Virus record (IMG/VR): IMGVR_UViG_3300043436_000952
Span: 1 to 39,559 of that record
From: a virus
DNA: 39,559 nt
Strand: one strand, 5' to 3'
The first letter of the stretch is position 1; the number at the start of each line of letters is the position of its first letter. The notes under the pieces are model-generated. The model was not told the DNA's origin and did no database searches. It worked only from the letters and a program-made list of their open reading frames with translations. Made by a program: the position numbers and the translations under genes. Shown here one piece after another: positions 36,377 through 39,559 of this stretch.

Positions 36377-38265
36377 AAAAATTTATCTCTTCACTTGTAA
36401 CTACTTTGTTTGCAACAGTAATGTTTGCACAAAGTTCTAGCACATCTCCAGGTACGGGCCACTGGGTTGTGATTGATTCTGGCTACCAAGTTGCTACTAC
36501 TACTGCAGGACAAACAGTAGCACCTTTACATTTCTATAACACATCTACCTCTGAAAGCATCACAGGTATGCAGTTCCGTGTATTCTACGATAACACTGCA
36601 TTCACTGGTGTAGTTCCTTCTTTGAAGATCTCTACTTCAGATCAGTACTTACAGTACGTAGATAGTAACACCCAAGGATTCTTGACTGTAACTTTAGCTT
36701 ACACTGGATCTAGTGCTAGCTTTAACTACTCTAATGGCGCTACTTTTGACCTTACATTTACTCATGCCGGTAGTGCAGTATGGAATAACTTAGATTCTAT
36801 TAAGACTTTAAAAGTTGCGGGTGTTAAATCATTTGCTAACAAAGCTGCTACTAACTGGGGTAATGATACTACTTTGGTAGTTTACTCTTATGGTGGTCGT
36901 TTCAATCAGAAAGTATTACGTTTTGCTGCTAAGTTTAAAAACGTTACAGGTTCAGATGCTAAGAACTTGTGGGTGTCTTTAGAGAAGAAAGCTCCTTCAG
37001 GATCTTGGACTCAAGTAGAAGCTAAAGCAACTAACTCTTTAGGACATGTTGTATTTAAAAAATTCTTAGATACTACTTACTGGGATGTACGTATGGTAGT
37101 TAAAGGTGATACAATGATTCCCGGTAACGTATTCTCTACTGCAGATGCACAGAAGACTAACCAGGCTATCTTAGGTCAATACACTCCTTCAGGATTTGAT
37201 TACTATACAATGGATGTAAACGGAACTGATGGTTCTATTACTATTGCTGACGTATACTCTGTGTACGGACGTTTAGCTGGTAGATTCTCTAGCTGGCCTA
37301 ACTCTAAGAAAGATGTAATGTTCTTCACAGTTGCTGAGTACAATGCTATTAACGGAGCAGCTACTAACTTAACTTCTACTTATTCTACTATTAATAACTT
37401 TAACTACACTATTGACGGTAAAGATTCTATCACTTACTACGTAGCTGTTAAAGGAGATGCAAACTCTACCGGCTTTAAGATGGCCCGTTTAACTCCTATC
37501 AAGATTACTAATCCAGCTAATGCTAAGCGTTACATCATTGATGAGACTGTAAGTTATGATTTCCCTGCAGAGACTATTGAGATTAACATGCCTAAAGTAA
37601 CTGTAGATGAAGGTAACTTAGTTAACGTTCCTGTTAAAGTTCTTACCAATGGTAAGCAATTAGGTGCACTTCAGTTAGACTTGCGTTATGACACTGCTTA
37701 CTTAGAGTTTAAGAAAGTAGAGAATACTGAAAAGATGATGAAGTGGACTTCTTACTTAAACCCTTCTAACGGTACAGTATCTTGGGGAGCAGCTGACTTA
37801 ACTAATGAAAACTTCTTAAATGACGGAGAGCAAGTATTTACTCTTCAGTTTATTGCTAAGAAGCCACAAGATTCTTGGGCTACTGCAGCTTTATGGACCG
37901 GTGCTAAGTATGTAGGTGATGTAAAAGCAAAAGACATGAACATTACTCCTGCTATGGGTATTATAGAAGTACGTAGAATTAACAAGGGTGTAGTATCTCT
38001 TAATGATCTTAACTCTGTAATTGTATTCCCTAACCCTACAGATGGCGCAGTACAGATCCAGTTCCAGATTAAACATGATGCTGAAGTAGATGTAGCTATC
38101 TCTGATGAAGTAGGAAGACGCATTCAAACTATTCTAAATGAAAAGATGCCTGCCGGTAAGTATAAGTATAGTGCTAATCTAGATCGTCTCTCAGATGGTG
38201 TATATGTACTTACCGTAGTAACAGAGCATGAAGTATTACATTCTAAAATTGTCGTAAATAAATGA
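36373..38265 (+). CDS. secreted cohesin/dockerin-like protein with T9SS C-terminal sorting domain (630 aa)
   Basis: Predicted to be exported by Sec and then across the outer membrane by the host type IX system. Signal peptide: residues 1-19 (MKKFISSLVTTLFATVMFA). A cohesin-like beta domain covers about 30-175. An Ig-like part follows at about 185-275. A dockerin-type calcium loop with one extra residue (DVNGTDGSITIAD) begins at D281. A second cohesin-like domain spans about 403-536. Residues 539-630 form a type A T9SS tail: FPNPT at 552-556, DEVGR, GVYVL and the terminal KIVVNK. It overlaps both neighbours by ATGA. Codon use favours C-ending codons, as in the abundant tail protein, suggesting high expression. 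Surface display on the infected cell or addition to the virion are both possible. Confidence 0.85.
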   Translation: MKKFISSLVTTLFATVMFAQSSSTSPGTGHWVVIDSGYQVATTTAGQTVAPLHFYNTSTSESITGMQFRVFYDNTAFTGVVPSLKISTSDQYLQYVDSNTQGFLTVTLAYTGSSASFNYSNGATFDLTFTHAGSAVWNNLDSIKTLKVAGVKSFANKAATNWGNDTTLVVYSYGGRFNQKVLRFAAKFKNVTGSDAKNLWVSLEKKAPSGSWTQVEAKATNSLGHVVFKKFLDTTYWDVRMVVKGDTMIPGNVFSTADAQKTNQAILGQYTPSGFDYYTMDVNGTDGSITIADVYSVYGRLAGRFSSWPNSKKDVMFFTVAEYNAINGAATNLTSTYSTINNFNYTIDGKDSITYYVAVKGDANSTGFKMARLTPIKITNPANAKRYIIDETVSYDFPAETIEINMPKVTVDEGNLVNVPVKVLTNGKQLGALQLDLRYDTAYLEFKKVENTEKMMKWTSYLNPSNGTVSWGAADLTNENFLNDGEQVFTLQFIAKKPQDSWATAALWTGAKYVGDVKAKDMNITPAMGIIEVRRINKGVVSLNDLNSVIVFPNPTDGAVQIQFQIKHDAEVDVAISDEVGRRIQTILNEKMPAGKYKYSANLDRLSDGVYVLTVVTEHEVLHSKIVVNK

Positions 38266-38612
38266 ACATTAAAAAAGCACTTGGCCTTAGCCAAGCAGAA
38301 CCCGTAGCTGTAGATCCTAATAACAGGTTCTACTACATGCTACAACAAATGCAAGCCAACCGTTGGAAGATTACAGCAATTGTATTAGGTTTGTTTACTT
38401 TAATTATTGTTGGCATTAATGCCGCAGTATTTATGGAAGCTTCTATTGGAGAAGACTGGAAAGAGATGTTACTTATTTTGTTAGGTGCCTTTGTTGGTAA
38501 TCTAAACAAAGTAGTTGACTACTGGTTTAACTCTGAGGACCGTGACAAGATGCTAATCCAAAAAGTTGATGAAGAAGACGGAGAATCATTATCTAATACA
38601 ACCAATCCATAA
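38262..38612 (+). CDS. holin-like inner-membrane protein (116 aa)
   Basis: Two hydrophobic helices lie at about residues 36-57 (WKITAIVLGLFTLIIVGINA) and 67-84 (MLLILLGAFVGNLNKVVDYW). A polar N-terminus and an acidic C-terminus (VDEEDGESL) flank them. The second helix ending in a KVVDYWF-type motif recalls putative phage holins and related small membrane proteins. Its ATG overlaps the stop of the T9SS-tailed protein (ATGA), so the two are made together. As a second holin-like gene in the window it could be the true holin, an antiholin partner of the 82-aa protein, or an anchor for the following protein. Confidence 0.65.
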   Translation: MNIKKALGLSQAEPVAVDPNNRFYYMLQQMQANRWKITAIVLGLFTLIIVGINAAVFMEASIGEDWKEMLLILLGAFVGNLNKVVDYWFNSEDRDKMLIQKVDEEDGESLSNTTNP

Positions 38613-38616
38613 TAAT

Positions 38617-38946
38617 ATGTCTGAGGAACAACAAGAAGAAAGCGTAATGTCAGCTACCAAGAAAGCAATTATTGGTGCTGTTACTACAGCTGTTACAGCC
38701 GGGGGTGCCTGGTTTGCAACCCACTTAGGCGGTGGTGAAGAGTCTAAAGAAGAAGCTAAGACAGAACAAGCTGCACCCGGTGCACCTGTTGTGATTAACT
38801 TACAGAACAACAATACAAACCAACAGAAGCAATCTAGTGGTGGTGGAACAAACACAGTTATTAAAGAACGTGTGATTGAAAAACAAGCACCTGCACCAGC
38901 TGCTCCTGCTGCTAAGCCAAAAGAGGAGGAATCTGATCCGTGGTAA
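38617..38946 (+). CDS. membrane-anchored Ala/Pro-rich protein, possible inner-membrane spanin-like tether (109 aa)
   Basis: An acidic N-terminus is followed by one hydrophobic helix (about 17-37, AIIGAVTTAVTAGGAWFATH). A long flexible tail comes next: Glu/Lys-rich, then Asn/Gln-rich (NLQNNNTNQQKQ), Gly-rich, and finally an Ala/Pro/Lys stretch. A single N-terminal helix with an extended periplasmic tail, directly before a lipoprotein gene, is the layout of two-component spanins, but the lipoprotein here is not spanin-like. I chose the ATG at 38617, 4 bases after the upstream TAA. A start at 38566 is possible but would run through the end of the preceding gene. AGAGGAGGA near the end of the gene may be the ribosome site of the next one. 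Confidence 0.65.
   Translation: MSEEQQEESVMSATKKAIIGAVTTAVTAGGAWFATHLGGGEESKEEAKTEQAAPGAPVVINLQNNNTNQQKQSSGGGTNTVIKERVIEKQAPAPAAPAAKPKEEESDPW
38922..38930 (+). promoter_or_regulatory. Shine-Dalgarno-like site for the CsgG-like gene
   Basis: AGAGGAGGA lies 9 bases upstream of the GTG at 38940, inside the codons for a Glu run. Most genes in this window lack any such site, so it supports GTG as the start of the following lipoprotein rather than the internal ATG at 38967. Confidence 0.4.
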
Positions 38947-39559
38947 AAAAATGGTTTAATAAGTTTATGACTTTAGTAGTCATGACTCTTGCTGGTTGTG
39001 GTTCTATGAAAACAACAACTGATGGGGAAGCTGTAGAGAGCAAAGATATCTCTACAGTTTCTTCCTATACTGATTCTATTAAGAAAACAGTGCAGGTAGT
39101 TAGTGTAGACATGACAAAAGTTCTTTCTTTATATCCTGCTTTACAGGAAAAGAATGTAGGACTTGGTTTTGCTGAGTCAGTACTAGATTATTTAGATGAA
39201 ACTAATAGATTTATATTCACCGAAGAAAAATCAGAGATTAAAGAAAGAATGGTTACTCAATTCAAAGCCTCTAAAAAAGGTGTATTTGATGAGCCAATTG
39301 ATGGAAAAGGTAAGATTAAACCTGCTCACTACTTTGTTTATGTTACTGTGGCTGATTTTGCTGTTGATGAAGACGAGCAAGTTGATGGTCTTAAGTCAAA
39401 AGTTGTTGTTACTACCTTCATACGTTTACAGGTCCGTTTTGTGGATGCTAAAACAGGTCAGATCTATATTGGTTCTGGTGAAGGTGAGTCAACAAAAACT
39501 GGTGAATCATTCTTAAAATCTTTAGATAACATCAAATTCTCTCAAAGCACTGTAGGTAA
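38940..39559 (+). CDS. CsgG-like outer-membrane lipoprotein (partial, runs off window)
   Basis: The reading frame is open from GTG 38940 to the window end (206 codons). Residues 1-20 form a lipoprotein signal: KK, a hydrophobic core and the lipobox LAGC with Cys20. The mature part follows the CsgG/HfaB pattern: YPALQEKNVGLGFAESVLDY, then TNRFIFTEE, then a YVTVADF strand, then RLQVRFVDAKTGQI with VDAKTG at 168-173 and a Gly/Ser-rich strand. CsgG forms the curli secretion pore in the outer membrane. The GTG start overlaps the upstream stop and has a ribosome site 9 bases before it; ATG 38967 would lose the basic residues of the signal. An isolated CsgG-fold lipoprotein with another function is possible. 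The C-terminus is not visible. Confidence 0.7.
   Translation, partial: MVKKWFNKFMTLVVMTLAGCGSMKTTTDGEAVESKDISTVSSYTDSIKKTVQVVSVDMTKVLSLYPALQEKNVGLGFAESVLDYLDETNRFIFTEEKSEIKERMVTQFKASKKGVFDEPIDGKGKIKPAHYFVYVTVADFAVDEDEQVDGLKSKVVVTTFIRLQVRFVDAKTGQIYIGSGEGESTKTGESFLKSLDNIKFSQSTVG

Noticed and set aside
37845-38127. Antisense reading frames under the T9SS-tailed gene
   Set aside because: Shadows of a codon-biased coding region; no motif or start context.
38566-38616. Earlier ATG for the 109-aa protein
   Set aside because: It would overlap the end of the holin-like gene by 47 bases and add a polar, family-unlike leader; the ATG at 38617 follows the stop by 4 bases.
39196-39516. 106-aa reading frame on + strand
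   Set aside because: It lies in another frame within the CsgG-like lipoprotein frame, which has a signal, lipobox and family motifs; this one is Leu/Lys-rich with no features.
1-39559. Alternative genetic code (stop reassignment) as in some crAss-like phages
   Set aside because: Long frames are open under the standard code, and TAG and TGA end genes at plausible places.

Overview
The window is a densely packed, low-GC, single-strand (+) block of late genes from a tailed phage of the crAss-like group (order Crassvirales) that infects a Bacteroidota host. Three lines of evidence support this. (1) The gene order is small tail-ring proteins, a very large tail stabilisation ('muzzle') protein, several capsid-cargo proteins and then a giant protein with the DFDID active-site loop of the crAss-like virion RNA polymerase. 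(2) Start sites are A-rich and mostly lack Shine-Dalgarno sequences, and there is one Bacteroidota-type -7 element (TATATTTG). (3) One secreted protein carries a type IX secretion (T9SS) sorting tail, a system restricted to Bacteroidota. T9SS is generally absent from gut Bacteroides, so an environmental (Flavobacteriia/Cytophagia/Chitinophagia-like) host is more likely; this is inference.

Layout. 1-6845: a possible upstream gene end, then four tail genes (193, 218, 287 and 1554 aa). 6850-12711: three basic, Gly/Met/Pro-rich cargo-type genes (509, 545 and 894 aa). 12738-12765: a candidate promoter. 12766-34320: four very large genes (865, 1306, 3103 and 1904 aa), probably internal virion proteins ejected into the cell. 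The 3103-aa protein is the virion RNA polymerase and carries an extra zincin motif; the 1904-aa protein carries a second zincin motif. 34344-34402: a two-hairpin leader. 34400-35255: a holin candidate and an endolysin. 35257-35943: a GIY-YIG homing endonuclease. 35924-39559: a translationally coupled envelope cassette made of a secreted zincin, a cohesin/dockerin-like protein with a T9SS tail, a second holin-like protein, an Ala/Pro-rich membrane-anchored protein and a CsgG-like lipoprotein that runs off the window.

Most unusual observation. The five proteins from 10027 to 34320 total about 8070 residues and contain only four cysteines by eye. All four lie within seven residues of a protein end, at consecutive gene junctions: the last residue of the 1306-aa protein, residues 3 and 3097 of the 3103-aa polymerase, and residue 4 of the 1904-aa protein. 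The tail proteins just upstream are cysteine-rich. This suggests the ejected proteins avoid internal disulfides, and that the terminal cysteines could join three neighbours C-terminus to N-terminus, or mark ancestral polyprotein cleavage sites. The T9SS-tailed phage protein next to a CsgG-like lipoprotein is the second point of interest.

No tRNA, rRNA, CRISPR array or insertion sequence was seen, and no non-coding gap exceeds about 80 bases. All structural genes end in TAA; the homing endonuclease is the only gene ending in TAG.
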